Shown here piece after piece: positions 1 to 10,318 of a stretch of 45,183 nucleotides of DNA. Source of the DNA: Nemertoderma westbladi (Eukaryota > Xenacoelomorpha > Nemertodermatida > Nemertodermatidae); the NCBI GenBank assembly GCA_032718475.1, contig JAUCBJ010008388.1:1-45183 (forward strand). Direction: 5' to 3'. The first letter of the stretch is position 1. Each line of letters starts with the position of its first letter. Both the position numbers and the translations under genes were made by a program. The notes below the pieces were generated by a model. It saw nothing but the letters and a program-made list of their open reading frames with translations, had not been told where the DNA came from and made no database searches.

Positions 1-46
1 ATAAACTGTTACTGTTCGACAGAACAGTATTAAACTGTATTTAATG

Positions 47-1320
47 CTTACACTGCAATACAAGTAAACTGTTACTGTTCGCGCTTTTGAAGACCTTTAG
101 CAGTTTAACCTGCCAAAATTTATATGTCTTTTAGTTAATTAAAACCACTTTAGCATACGACAATAATTTATGCTAATACGCAAAACACTAGCCGAAGTCA
201 GCCCATGCGCGATCATTCACCCGATGGATCTACACCCGGGAGACTGAATTCGGATGCTTGAATTTTATTATTGCAGTGTAAGGTTGCAGTGTATACCTAC
301 TGTATTATTCAATAGATCGTTAATAATTAATCTCTGACAGATATTATTGGCTTTCGGGAAATATTAACAGTTCCTTTAGGACGTGGCGCTTTATCTATTT
401 AAACAGAACTAAGACTTATACTAAAACGCAACGATACTGCTTATGATTAAAGTATAAAGCGTATTCTTTAGGAAATACTTTGTTACCAATCACGATCATA
501 CACACTATTCTGCCGACAGTCAGTATATTTGATCACACATAAAGAGAGCAGTAATTGACTCACGTAGGGTCTGCTAAATAACATTGGATTCAATACACAC
601 CACATTAATATAAATCGCAATTGTTATGTATAACCGGTCTCTCTAACCTGTAGTGTATCAAGAAAATTGGGAATTTGGGTGATTTATCCGTATTATCCAA
701 AGAGCAATATTTCCATCAACAAATAGGTACAATTAATAACTGACGGTAAAATAACAGTACAAACAATATGATTAATGCAATTAAATTAAGTAAGTATGTT
801 AAGATGCGTTAAGGTTCGATTCGTTAAGGTAACAGTTTATACTTTCGATAATTCAAGCAGTTTACTAGAGTTCTTACCGAAAGGCCGGTGTTTCTGGCTT
901 AGACAGCAATAACAACAAAGTATCAAGTAAAAACAGTAAGACTGAACACTCTCCTTATGATCGACTGAAAAGCTACACGTCGACAGGAAAAATCGCTCCG
1001 ATTGGCTCAAGCCAAACAAAGAACCGTGCGTCCAATGGCTGTTTCCATGTCAGCAACCAGCTGTTAGATGTCGTAATATGAATTATCACGGCTAAGCTGT
1101 GAAAGGTAGTTGGTGCATTACAGGTTTTTTGCCTTACCATGTCCGCCAAAACACGTATATAGCAGAATGATTTTTATGTCCGTTAAAACACCTGTAAAGG
1201 CACCTTGCGGGCGAGGGGAATATATATACAGTCAGAGAACTCTTTTAGAGTATTCCAGCGCCTGGGGGGGAACTGGCCAGCAAAGGCAAACGTATCAGTT
1301 ATCCCACAAAAGCTTTTACA
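47..1320. repeat. Left copy of a diverged ~1.3-kb direct duplication
   Basis: This non-coding stretch matches 2056-3310 in the same order at an offset of about 2.0 kb. Shared landmarks are GCGCGATCATTCACCCG (206 and 2208), GGACGTGGCGCT (about 379 and 2359), TTTAGGAAAT, ATCAAGAAnATTGGG, CTGGCTTAGA and CAAAAGCTTTTACA. Identity by eye is roughly 70-80% with many small indels. No convincing coding region is present; the short ORFs here have no recognisable motif. It may be half of an old tandem duplication or an old long terminal repeat, and I cannot tell which. Confidence 0.7.
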
Positions 1321-1434
1321 GCATTCGCTGCCCCTACTTCCTAACCGTTCTTTATCGGACAAGTGATCTACACACGCTGAAATCCGTTCAGACCTAATAA
1401 CAGCCAGACAACTATCTAGCCTACAAATTATCTA
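1316..1434. repeat. 119-bp direct repeat, copy 1
   Basis: This begins TTACAGCATTCGCTGCCCCT and recurs almost unchanged at 1605-1723, 289 bp downstream. It is better conserved than the surrounding 2-kb duplication, so it looks like a younger local duplication. Confidence 0.8.
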
Positions 1435-1604
1435 AATAAATATTATACGCTACCCGTACAGACTTACACAAACAAAGTACAGACTCAACGATGGCAGACT
1501 ACTCTCAAGCCTAAATAAACTACAGGACATGCAGACTCCGAAATGATTAGGTAGTATGCGTTCTAACCCAGTAGTACGACTTATTCTTTAGTTGGGGGTT
1601 TACC

Positions 1605-1723
1605 TTACAGCATTCGCTGCCCCTACTTCCTAACCGTTCTTTATCGGACAGATGATCTACACACACTGCAATCCGTTCAGACTTAACAACAATCAGACAA
1701 CAGCTCAGCCTACAAATTGTCTG
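1605..1723. repeat. 119-bp direct repeat, copy 2
   Basis: This is the second copy of 1316-1434, with a handful of substitutions such as CAAGTGATC versus CAGATGATC. The rest of 1435-2050 is non-coding. Confidence 0.8.
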
Positions 1724-1889
1724 TACAATCTGATCAGGCTTACACGCCTTCTGTTCAATACTGGCCTACAAATAAATAAAACTTGACAGAAATAAGTAAA
1801 CCATATAAAGGAATAAGGGTGATCAATCCCTAATCCCTTAAACAGCCTACCGGTATGCAACAATCAAATCGAATAATACTAGTGTACTT

Positions 1890-2045
1890 ATACGGAAGTA
1901 CCGGTTAGGACAGTTAGGCCTACGGACCTACAGAAGTACCGGTTCTGGCAGTTGGGCCTACTGATCTACGGCAGTACCGGTTCTGGCGGTTGGGCCTACT
2001 GACCTACTGAAGTACCGTTCAGGTTTACCGGTTGACCGGTACTTT
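1890..2045. repeat. Short tandem repeat, ~38-bp unit, about 3.5 copies
   Basis: The repeated core is GAAGTACCGGTTCTGGCAG followed by TTGGGCCTACTGACCTAC. The unit contains the palindromes ACCGGT and GGCC that recur through the non-coding DNA of this window. Confidence 0.7.
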
Positions 2046-2055
2046 CAACTTTATT

Positions 2056-3310
2056 GCTTACTGCAATAAAGAAGCTATATCCGTTATTGTTCGCGCTTTT
2101 AGACCTTTGGCAGTTTAACCCGCCAAATTAGGATGTCTTCTAGATAATAAATCACCTTTAGTCTATGACAAGTATTTAATTCACTACACTAGTTGAAACC
2201 AATCTGTGCGCGATCATTCACCCGCTGGATATACCCGGGAGATTGGGTTCGACGGCTTAATTTTTATTGCTATGTAAGCCTAATGTATTATTCGACTGAC
2301 AGTATTATATAATCTCTGACAATATTATTCACCTTCGGGAATATTAACAGTTCCTTTAGGACGTGGCGCTCTATCTATATAAACAGAGTTATGACTTAAA
2401 CTACTCACAACGATATGGCTTAGTTACAATTCACATATATGGCGCATTCTTTAGGAAATGCTTCGTTATCAGTCTCACTCATACACAATGCTGCACAATA
2501 CTGCACACTAATCTGCCGATCTTCACTGATTTTAGTCACATATAAAAGGAACACGGACCGAATCATGTAGGGTCTATCAAATAACATTAGATTCACTTCA
2601 AACCACTTTAACATAAGTCACAATTGTTATATGTAACCCTTCTCTCTTACCTTCGGTATATCAAGAATATTGGGTTTCGGGGTTATTTATCGTTATTCCA
2701 AATATAATAATTCATCAACCATATTATGAAGAACTGACAGTAAATAGCAGTATAACAATATAAAGTATGCACAGGTTGTTTGATTAGGTATGGTATGTTA
2801 TGTTGTGATAAATGCAGATAACGGATATATGTCCTTATAATTAAGCCTACTAGTGTAGGGCTAAAGCCGTTCTTCCTGGCTTAGAATCACCAACAACACT
2901 AAAAACTGATCAGAATAACTATAAGAATACCAGCTACCCTTATTCTACAAAGATCTCACCCACCACAGAGAATGAGCATACAGATAGGAAATTCAGTTCA
3001 GTAGATCTGTGATAGGTCAAAATCAAAACCAACTCAAATCCTATTGGCAGATACAGAAGGCAGGGCTATGGGGCAACGTGGCAATATCGGCCGTTAGCCG
3101 TCGCCATGGTAGCGACACTGTTTTCAAGAGTATCGAGCTTTTACGTCACGAAATTGCAGATTATGTCCTCTAAAGTACAAATACAGAAGAAATGGCTTTT
3201 ATGTCCTCCAAAACACCAGTACAGCAAGGACACGGCCTTTTTATGCCTGGTAAACCAACCACAGAGTACTTTACGGGGATAATAACCGGCTAATTACGCA
3301 AAAGCTTTTA
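2056..3310. repeat. Right copy of the diverged ~1.3-kb direct duplication
   Basis: This is the counterpart of 47-1320. It runs from TGCTTACTGCAATAAAG to the AAAAGCTTTTACA landmark and stops just before the 68-bp tandem array. No gene is seen in it. Confidence 0.7.
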
Positions 3311-3397
3311 CAATACCTTTCACATAATTTAGGCCTATTACTGTATTGGTTTTATAATCAATAATAGATCATGACTACTGTCTGAGTAGTGTTACGG

Positions 3398-4250
3398 ATA
3401 ACCTGCTCCTTTCCGTGATTTGGTAAAGTGACTGTTTATTGTTTTGGTTAGAAAATCCGGCCTTAACCTGCTCCTTTCCCTCAATTAGTTAAGTGATCGT
3501 TTATTATTTTGGTTAGAAAATCCCGCCTCTGTAACCTGCTCCTTTCCCTCAATTGGTAATGTTATCGTTTATTGTTTTGGTTAGAAAATCCCGCCTCTGT
3601 AATCTGCTCCTTTCTCTCAATTGGTAATGTTATCGTTTATTGTTTTGGTTAGAAAATCCCGTCTCTGTAACCTGCTCCTTTCCCTCAATTAGTTAAATGA
3701 TCGTTTATTGTTTTGGTTAGAAAATCCCGCCTCTGTAACCTGCCCCTTTCCCTCAATTAGTTAAATGATCGTTTATTGTTTTGGTTAGAAAATCCCGCCT
3801 CTGCAACCTGCTCCTTTCCCTGAATTGGTAAAGTGACCGTTTATTGTTTTGGTTAGAAAGGCCCGCCTCTGTAACCTGCCCCTTTCCCTCAATTTGTTAA
3901 ATGATCGTTTATTGTTTTGGTTAGAAAATCCCGCCTCTGTAACCTGCTCCTTTCCCTCAATTAGTTAAGTGATCGTTTATTGTTTTGGTTAGAAAATTCC
4001 GCCTCAGTAACCTGTCCCTTTCCCTCAATTAGTTAAATGATCGTTTATTGTTTTGGTTAGAAAATCCCGCCTCTGTAACCTGCTCCTTTCCCTCAAATAG
4101 TTAAGTGATCGTTTATAGTTTTGGTTAGAAAATCCCGTCTCTGTAACCTGCTCCTTTCCCTGATTTGGTAAAGTGACTGTTTATTGTTTTGTTTAGAAAA
4201 CTCGGCCTTAACCTGCTCCTTTCCATCAATTGGTAATTGTTTTTGGCTAT
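3398..4250 (+). repeat. 68-bp tandem array, 13 copies
   Basis: Thirteen head-to-tail units each begin AACCTGCTCCTTTCCCTCAA and contain GTTTATTGTTTTGGTTAGAA followed by AATCCCGCCTCTGT. Variation is mainly in a central block with two forms, AATTAGTTAAGTGATCG and AATTGGTAATGTTATCG. The first and twelfth units share GATTTGGTAAAGTGACTG and a shortened CGGCCTT end. The thirteenth unit is truncated. The same unit occurs as single copies or pairs elsewhere (12661, 16579, 19943, 20060, 23181), so the array is a local expansion of a dispersed repeat. Confidence 0.95.
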
Positions 4251-4454
4251 AAAATGAGTGTTTTGCTACGTCATGTGGTAATCGATTATCGACAACAACC
4301 ACAAACTATTAAATATAGAGTCTTTTTACCACAGGCGCATATGGAAATCTATCTCATAGTCTATAAATCATGGAATCATGGAATGTTTTGGCACAGGCAT
4401 AGTGAAATCAACTGTCTGACAGTCCAGAAATCAGCAGTCTGACAGTTTGAACAA

Positions 4455-4578
4455 AATACATACATAAAAAGTCATTAAAAGGACAATAAAAGTCATTAAA
4501 AGGACAACAAAAGCCATTATGCATAATTCGTAAAAAAAAGGACAAAAAAAGTCAAATAAAAGGACATAAAAAATCACT
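4455..4578. repeat. Short imperfect tandem repeat, ~20-bp unit
   Basis: Repeats of AAAAGGACAATAAAAGTCAT, about five copies and increasingly degenerate to the right. It is A-rich and non-coding. Confidence 0.7.
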
Positions 4579-4584
4579 GCCTTT

Positions 4585-4815
4585 ATTAAATAGAATAAAG
4601 TAGCCTCGCTCAGATGCAAAATCATGCAACATATCTCCGCTATTTTACGACGAAATTCAGATTATGTTACATATTTGGAATTCCTGCATAGTCAGCTTTG
4701 TAACAGTACCAACAAATCACTATAAGCTTGACGAATAACTGCGTTGAAACTGGTACAATACCGTCGGAGACACATTTTTCAAACTCTTGTAGCTAGAAAA
4801 TGAAAGCAAAACTAA
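4585..4815. repeat. Direct repeat related to the interior of the adjacent TIR element
   Basis: This matches 5361-5606 in the same orientation. Shared blocks include TTACATATTTGGAAT, AGTACCAACAAATCACTA, GAATAACTGCG and CTTGTAGCTA. The matching copy lies inside the TIR element at 5102-5750, so this is probably a remnant of a second element that has lost its ends. Confidence 0.7.
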
Positions 4816-5101
4816 ATTTTTTTTTATTACACCCCGTACAAAATAATTCTACTCTATGGCATACATTTGGTTTTTGCAGGCGTTTACATGTGTCATCGGA
4901 ACGAATTATTGAGCGTAAAAATTAGATGTTATGTTACGTGCAACAAATTATTGCAACGCGTAATAATTACAGTAGTTTCGGAGACGCATGAAAAAATCCC
5001 CATCAAATAACAGTGAATAAAAACCAAATGTATACCATAATATTAATCACTCAGCACAAGTCGATACGCCGAGCAATCTACTGTATACCCGCACTACTGT
5101 A

Positions 5102-5750
5102 CACCATGTCCTGGAATATAGTGTCGTTATTCAGGTACCTGCCCCCCCCCCCCAAATTTTTTTACAAATCGTAATGAGATTGCATGAAATTTGTAACAGA
5201 GATAGTTTCCCCCCCCCCTCATCCTTGCTGGCTTAGCCAGAATTTTTAACAGAACATTTTGTTTATCTCACTTTAACTTAGCAACAATGCAATGCCTACA
5301 TAATAATACTAGTATATGGATATTCATACATAATCAAAATGTTCTAGAACATTGTGTATTAATTTAATAGAATAAATGGCCTGCAGTGGAAGCTAATACA
5401 TGCAAAATTCGAATGCCCATAACTCAGCTATTTCCCAACCAAATTCAAATATTTTTACATATTTGGAATCCTTGCACGGTCAGCTTTCTACTAGTACCAA
5501 CAAATCACTAAATGTTTGAAGAATAACTGCGGTGTAATTGGTGCAATATCGACGGAGAAACCTTTTTCAAACGCTTGTAGCTAAAGAATGAAAGCAAAAA
5601 TAAAAATTCTGGCTCACCCAGCAAGGAGGAGGGAGGTGAAACTATTTTTCAAATTTCATGCAATCTCATTACGATTTGTAAAAAAATTTGGGGGGGGGGA
5701 GGGGGGGGGGGAGGTACCTGAATAACGACACTATATTCCAGGACATGGTG
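5102..5750. mobile_element. Non-autonomous TIR DNA transposon with TA target duplication
   Basis: The 649-bp element has inverted ends CACCATGTCCTGGAATATAG and its complement, continuing inward for about 140 bp (5102-5242 against 5610-5750). It is flanked by TA at 5100-5101 and 5751-5752. The arms include a C-run (5143-5155) paired with a G-run (5691-5712). No transposase ORF is present. TA duplication fits the Tc1/mariner superfamily; the superfamily call is inference. Confidence 0.8.
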
Positions 5751-5752
5751 TA

Positions 5753-6255
5753 TGAGAGAACTGATACATGAGCTAAACACAGTGACTAAAACAAACATGT
5801 CGATATTCATGACTTTGTTTATTTGGTTGTTGTTGGTCTGGTCAGGTTAGGTATTCTAGGTCATTGATCAACTTGCCACCTCCATGCAGCATAAAGGTGG
5901 TGCCACCTGTGACTGCATAGACCCTCTTACTAGGTCAAATCTGGTCCTGTAACTAGGACCCTCTTAGTTCTGGGATAAGGACGCCCTTGGTCCTGGATTA
6001 AGGACCCATATACTTGGCTGCAGGGGTATATGGCCTGGCCAGGCCAGGCAGATGGTGATCTACCAATGACTGGTCAGGGGTAGAGTGTTCTCATGTCCAC
6101 TCTGAGTACACTTCACTGCGACCTGCACCTGGCAGCAAGAGTACAGGGCATGACCCAGCAGATGAACTGCGCAGTCAATGGTGGGTCATGTGCGTCAGAG
6201 TAGATATAGGAGATGGGCCTCATATCTGACTCCATTGCGACACCCACCCTGTTGA
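5753..6255. other. Non-coding stretch upstream of the LINE; probable LINE 5' region
   Basis: This is more GC-rich than the DNA to its left, with short internal repeats such as CTAGGACCCTCTTA and GGCCTGGCCAGGCCAGGCAG. It runs without a visible boundary into the LINE, so part of it is likely that element's 5' untranslated region. No gene was recognised. Confidence 0.4.
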
Positions 6256-6603
6256 ATGGCAAACCAGGGTGTGGTATTTGCTCCGATAGCTGACTCGTCA
6301 AAAAAGCACCACCAAACCCCCATTATGGATTACATTAGTAATGGGGAGGTCCGGCCACTAGAGGCCAGTGGAATTACCGGACACAATTGGCCTCACAGGC
6401 GTCAGTTATCTCCTGAACGGCTGCCTGTCTCACCCCCTACTGGAGAGAGAGCAGCCAATAATTCTGTGAGTCCCTTTCCTGATGAACTTTCTGGCCCAAA
6501 CCCTGAGTCACCAGGGAGGCCAGATTGTGAGGGGGAGAGGGATTCTGGAGTTGGAGGCTACTCTCATGTTCCACGCCGACCAACTACTGTAAGCCATTGG
6601 TGA
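6256..6603 (+). pseudogene. Possible LINE ORF1/leader remnant, 115 codons
   Basis: This proline- and serine-rich reading frame lies directly upstream of the endonuclease region in the same orientation. It has no zinc knuckle, coiled coil or other recognisable LINE ORF1 motif. Position makes it a likely piece of the LINE leader or first ORF; it may equally be a chance open frame in GC-richer DNA. Confidence 0.35.
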
Positions 6604-6659
6604 ATCTGAGGCAAGTCACTAGATTAGTCTCAGTTAAAACCCTAACACTCGGGTAGCTA

Positions 6660-7485
6660 ATGCGACAAGGTGAGCTGACTGCCTTGGCAGATAAGCGTTC
6701 TCTTAGCGCAGTGGGAATTCAAGAGCACCGAATGCAGACTGGACAGACTGATGAGGTTCTGATTAAGGACTTGGGGCGGTTGGCGAAAATAAAAAAATTG
6801 GACAAAATAGACCAAATCTCTCACCGCATCATCCGTTGCCACTTCTCATGTTCTGGAAGACTGGCTAAGAAGTTTCCTAAGGTGGGTTCTGATTGTGTGC
6901 TACTCTTCAACTAGTATTGCCCCTGTAGAGGAGGTGGAAAATTTCTACCACAATCTACAAGCAGTTACAGGTGGAGTGGATCAGCATGCATTCTTAACAT
7001 TCCTGGGAGACTTTAATGCAAGTCTGCATCAATCACCTACATCGCCCTGGGTCTATAGCGATAGTGTTAACCGAAATTCCGTCCATCTTCAAGAATTTCT
7101 CTCGGGAAATGGATTGTTTTCGGCTGGAACCCAGTTCAAGAAGCGAACTGGAAAGCTATGGACTCATAGTGGACCCAGTGGTCACAAGTCCCAGATAGAC
7201 CATATTCTGTTTCCTAGGAAATACAGGAGCTCTATACAAGACTGCAATGCTTTTACACTTCGACCCTTCTGCAGTGATCACCGCCTTATTGTGGCCAAGG
7301 TAAGACTTAGTCTGCGTGCTAGCAGAACAACGAAATCTGCTTTGCCGCGGCATGACTGGTCCTCTCTGTTGCAACAGCCAAATGTGAGATCCAGCTTCAC
7401 ACTACAGCTGAGCAACAGGTATGAGGTTCTTGCCTCTGAAGCGCAGATCACTGTGAGGGCTATACGCCTTCACAGAAGGAGTTAA
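6660..7485 (+). pseudogene. LINE APE endonuclease domain, broken
   Basis: The N-terminal part (6660-6785) reads RQGELTALADKR and IGIQEHR-type residues; the Glu of QEHR matches a catalytic Glu of APE endonucleases. The C-terminal part (6895-7485, another frame) has FLGDFNASLH (catalytic Asp and Asn), SQIDHILF and CSDHRLI (catalytic Asp-His). The central glycine-rich segment expected between them is missing or unrecognisable. The frame changes near 6890 and ends at 7483-7485, so the protein cannot be made intact. In a working element this domain nicks the target DNA to prime reverse transcription. Confidence 0.85.
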
Positions 7486-7529
7486 GTTAGCAGCTGCAGA
7501 AACAGTTCCTGTATACCCTCGAAACAGGA

Positions 7530-8449
7530 AAAGGGCCCCCTGGACTGACCACAAAATTCAGAAGTGCCGAAATGACCTCTATAAGGCGCAGAAAAAGTCC
7601 CGATTCAAACAGACTACAGCGGCCAAGAATGCAGTTAAGGCTGCATCTAGGTCCCTGAACAGGCAGTACTACAGGAGCTAATAAACCAACAGGTTGATGC
7701 CATCAATGATGCCGACAACAGCAGGCAATCATCCCAGGCATGGAAGTCGATAAACTTGCTTACTGGGCAGAAAAGCCAACCAACCACCAAGGTTAAGGCT
7801 GAATCACCAGCTGATCGCCTCACTGGTTGGAAGGCCCAATTCGAAAAGCTCCTCAATAATGACAGGGTATTGCCTGATAACTTTATAGAAGTAAAAGTGT
7901 CTGAGTTTGTACTCCCAGATATTCCCATTGGCGATATCTCCTTTGCAGAAGTAAAGGCTGCTACAAAGAGCATTAAGACCAATCGTTCCAGTGGAGTAGA
8001 TGGTGTCCCCCCTGAGGTCTTTTAAATACCTGAGTGTTTAAAGCTCATCTATCCCATCATAGTAGACATGTACAGAACAACAAGCGTCCCACAAGAAATG
8101 AAAACAAATAATTTGGTGCCAGTTCCCAGGAAGGGCGACGTAACACTCTATGGTTCTATTCGGGGAATTTCATTAATCTCGATTGCTGCAAAGCTATACA
8201 ATAGAATTATATTAAATCGCATCAGGGATGCCATTGAGAGACTGCTCCGTGGAAATCAGAATGGGTTCCGTAAAGATCGTGGGACCATGGAGCCCATTTT
8301 GGCTCTTAGAAGGATAATTGAAGAGTTATCAAAAAAGAAAGACAGGCATCTGGCTGTTATATTTATTGACTTCTTCAAGGCCTTTGATTCAGTCTCTCGC
8401 TCGCGTATGTTCAGCATACTTTCATTATATATGGGAACCCTGATGAAAT
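7530..8449 (+). pseudogene. LINE reverse transcriptase, N-terminal half, broken
   Basis: The linker (APWTDHKIQKCRNDLYKAQK and following) leads into the RT fingers and palm. Motifs seen are NRSSGVDGVPPEVF, RGISLISIAAKLYN, NQNGFRKDRGT and FIDFFKAFDSV, the last carrying the first catalytic Asp. A TAA follows PPEVF at about 8023. There is also a frame change near 7660. The reading frame toward motif B is cut at 8449 by the SINE and resumes at 8740, with the codons on each side fitting the expected family sequence. Confidence 0.88.
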
Positions 8450-8733
8450 AGGTTCCACCCTGGTGTAGTGGTTGCATTGAATTCACATCTCCCGTAGGTC
8501 GTGGGTTCGATCCTCACATGGGCCAGGGCAGTTTTCGTTTCGGCACTAATGCTTTAAAGGGACCAGCCAGGGCGCACCTCTGCCTTGCATCCTTAAGTGG
8601 TAGCTAAATGAGTACTGGAGTTTCCTCTGGGGAGTAAAGTTCTGGGGGGACCGCACTGAAAATAAGTCGTTAGACTTTGTGCGTAATCCCTGGCCTAGTG
8701 GCCGAAGAAAATTTACTTTACTTTACTTTTTTT
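8450..8733 (+). mobile_element. tRNA-derived SINE inserted in the LINE reverse transcriptase
   Basis: This 284-bp element has a tRNA-like head with an A box TGGTGTAGTGG (8461-8471) and a B box GGTTCGATCC (8504-8513). A unique body follows, ending in an AATTTACTTTACTTTACTTT tail and a T-run. It is bounded by the 6-bp duplication TGAAAT (8444-8449 and 8734-8739). Removing it and one copy of the duplication restores the RT frame across the junction. The body recurs without the head at 20773-20960, confirming a mobile family. The tRNA head would supply an internal RNA polymerase III promoter. Confidence 0.93.
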
Positions 8734-8739
8734 TGAAAT

Positions 8740-9838
8740 TGTTGCAGCAATCAGCAGTATACGATGGTTCGACAACATTTGTATCTACTGTTGATGGTGA
8801 CACAGAACCATTTGAAGTATTATGGGGAGTCATCCAAGGAGACACACTTGCGCCATTCTTGTTCATAATTGTGGTTGACTATGTTCTACGCATGTCCTTA
8901 GATCATCATAATGATGATGGGGTAATGGTAACTCCACCTACTGGCTCCAGAAGTCGAGGAAATCCTGCCAAGTACTGTACCTAACTGATCTAGACTTTGC
9001 TGATGACTTACGAGTACTCTCAGATTCACTAGAGGGAGCCCAACGGCTCCTCGGCTCATTAGAACAGGCTGTTTCTAGTGTTGGTCTTTTTATTAACACC
9101 AAAAAGACCAAAATTTTGACAGTTAACTTTGAAAGTCCTCAGCAAGTCTCTGGCCGGATGAGCATAAGCTCAAAAGATGGTATGCTTGAGCATGTGGACG
9201 ACTTCTGTTACCTGGAATCATGGATCCGGAAGTCAGGTAAGGACCTTCGAATGCGTAAGGGAAAGGCATGGGCAGCCTTGAATAGGCTTTCCAAGTTTTG
9301 GAAGTCACAGAGAATTAATCGGAAACTTAAGGTCCGATTATTTAGAGCAGTAGTAGTTCCAGTACTCCTCTATGGGAGTCCATGCTGGGCTCTAACTGCT
9401 GAGGACACGAAATCTTTGGATGGCACATTCACAAGAATGCTAGGCCGGGTTCATTGTGTCAAGTACAATGTACACATCTCCAACCAGACACTATATAACA
9501 TTGGAGGTGTCTCATTGGTTCCCTCAAGCTTGACACTAGAACAAAGTCGCCTCCGCTTTGCAGGACATTGCTTTCGCCGTGAGGACCAGCCAGTGCATAA
9601 TCTTGTGCTTTGGCAACCTCATGGAGTGAATAAGCATGATGGACAGCCCATGACTTTCTTGAGACGCATCTTAAAGGACACTGGCCTTGAAGATAGTTTC
9701 TGTATCACAATATCGGCACCATACACAAATCGTCCAAATTACTATAAATCGTATCGTAATTACAGTGCCCTAAACCGAAGGCGTCATTTAAAGGAAGCCT
9801 TGTCTAAACCCAATAGGACTTTTGTAAACATGCGATGA
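8740..9838 (+). pseudogene. LINE reverse transcriptase, C-terminal half and tail domain, broken
   Basis: The first frame (to 8984) carries GVIQGDTLAPFLFIIVVDYV, the RT motif around the template-grip QG. A frameshift near 8970 moves the reading to a frame with DLDFADDLRVL at about 8990-9022, in which the catalytic Asp pair is intact. The last frame (9116-9838, 240 codons) carries the thumb and connection region (GKAWAALNRL, KVRLFRAVVVPVLLYG) and a tail with RLRFAGHCFRR. All parts needed for RT are present but in different frames. Confidence 0.9.
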
Positions 9839-9843
9839 TGATA

Positions 9844-10318
9844 CGTGCAGATTACTGTATATTTACTACAGTACTCTAAGACAATCTATTCTTCCTCTTG
9901 GTTGCATTTAGGACAAGGAGGGCGCCACATTAACTCTAAATAGTTCGAATCAATACTGTCAGTATTCAATCATTTTCTTTAATATTAGATTCCCTTTATG
10001 TTGGGTCGTATGAAGCTAGAAGTAGGCTAGGTTAGAAATAACATCTCAACGAAACTGGAATGTTCCTTTTGTAAGGCTTGAACTCACGGCCTTTCTGTTA
10101 GAAGGTCGTTACGTTATAACCACCTGGACAACCGAATATAAAGAAAAAGTAGAGGGGCGGCTAGATTGTTTCGCGTGGTGATCGAACAGATTCGATGTAA
10201 TTGATGAAAAAAAACTTTGATTAATCTTTCCATTTTGATAATTATATCTCACAAGAAAAAGACATGTTCAAAATGACATGTTAAACAGACAGATGTTACA
10301 AACCTATGAAAAATTAAT
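9844..10318. other. Spacer between the LINE and the kinase stop codon
   Basis: This is AT-rich DNA holding the likely 3' untranslated region of the minus-strand kinase gene and the tRNA-like fragment at 10063-10133. On the minus strand an ATTAAA hexamer (complement at about 9979) could serve as a polyadenylation signal. Nothing else was recognised. Confidence 0.4.
10063..10133 (-). repeat. tRNA-Val-like fragment (pseudo-tRNA or SINE head)
   Basis: On the minus strand, an A box TGGTTATAACG and a B box GAGTTCAAGCC flank a 4-bp anticodon stem (CCTT/AAGG). The stem closes a 7-base loop CTAACAG, which would give anticodon AAC (valine). The acceptor and T stems do not pair properly, so it should not be a working tRNA. 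It may be the head of a different SINE family or a decayed tRNA copy. Confidence 0.5.

Larger units (their letters stand above)
6256..9838 (+). mobile_element. Degenerate APE-endonuclease non-LTR retrotransposon (LINE)
   Basis: The coding blocks appear in the order leader, APE-type endonuclease, reverse transcriptase and C-terminal region. All lie on the + strand but are broken by frameshifts, stops, an internal endonuclease deletion and a SINE insertion. The wording of the domains (QGEL..LADKRSLSAVGIQEHR; GDFNASLHQSP; RGISLISIAAKLYNRI; GVIQGDTLAPFLFI; SWIRKSGKD; VLLYGSPCWALT) matches a LINE family common in marine invertebrates. I would place it near RTE/CR1-like clades without insisting on one. 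The 3' end is close to the ATGATGATAC stretch at 9835-9843. Confidence 0.9.

Noticed and set aside
1110-1397. 95-codon open frame
   Set aside because: No motif or recognisable family; it overlaps a direct repeat and the other copy of the duplication does not preserve it.
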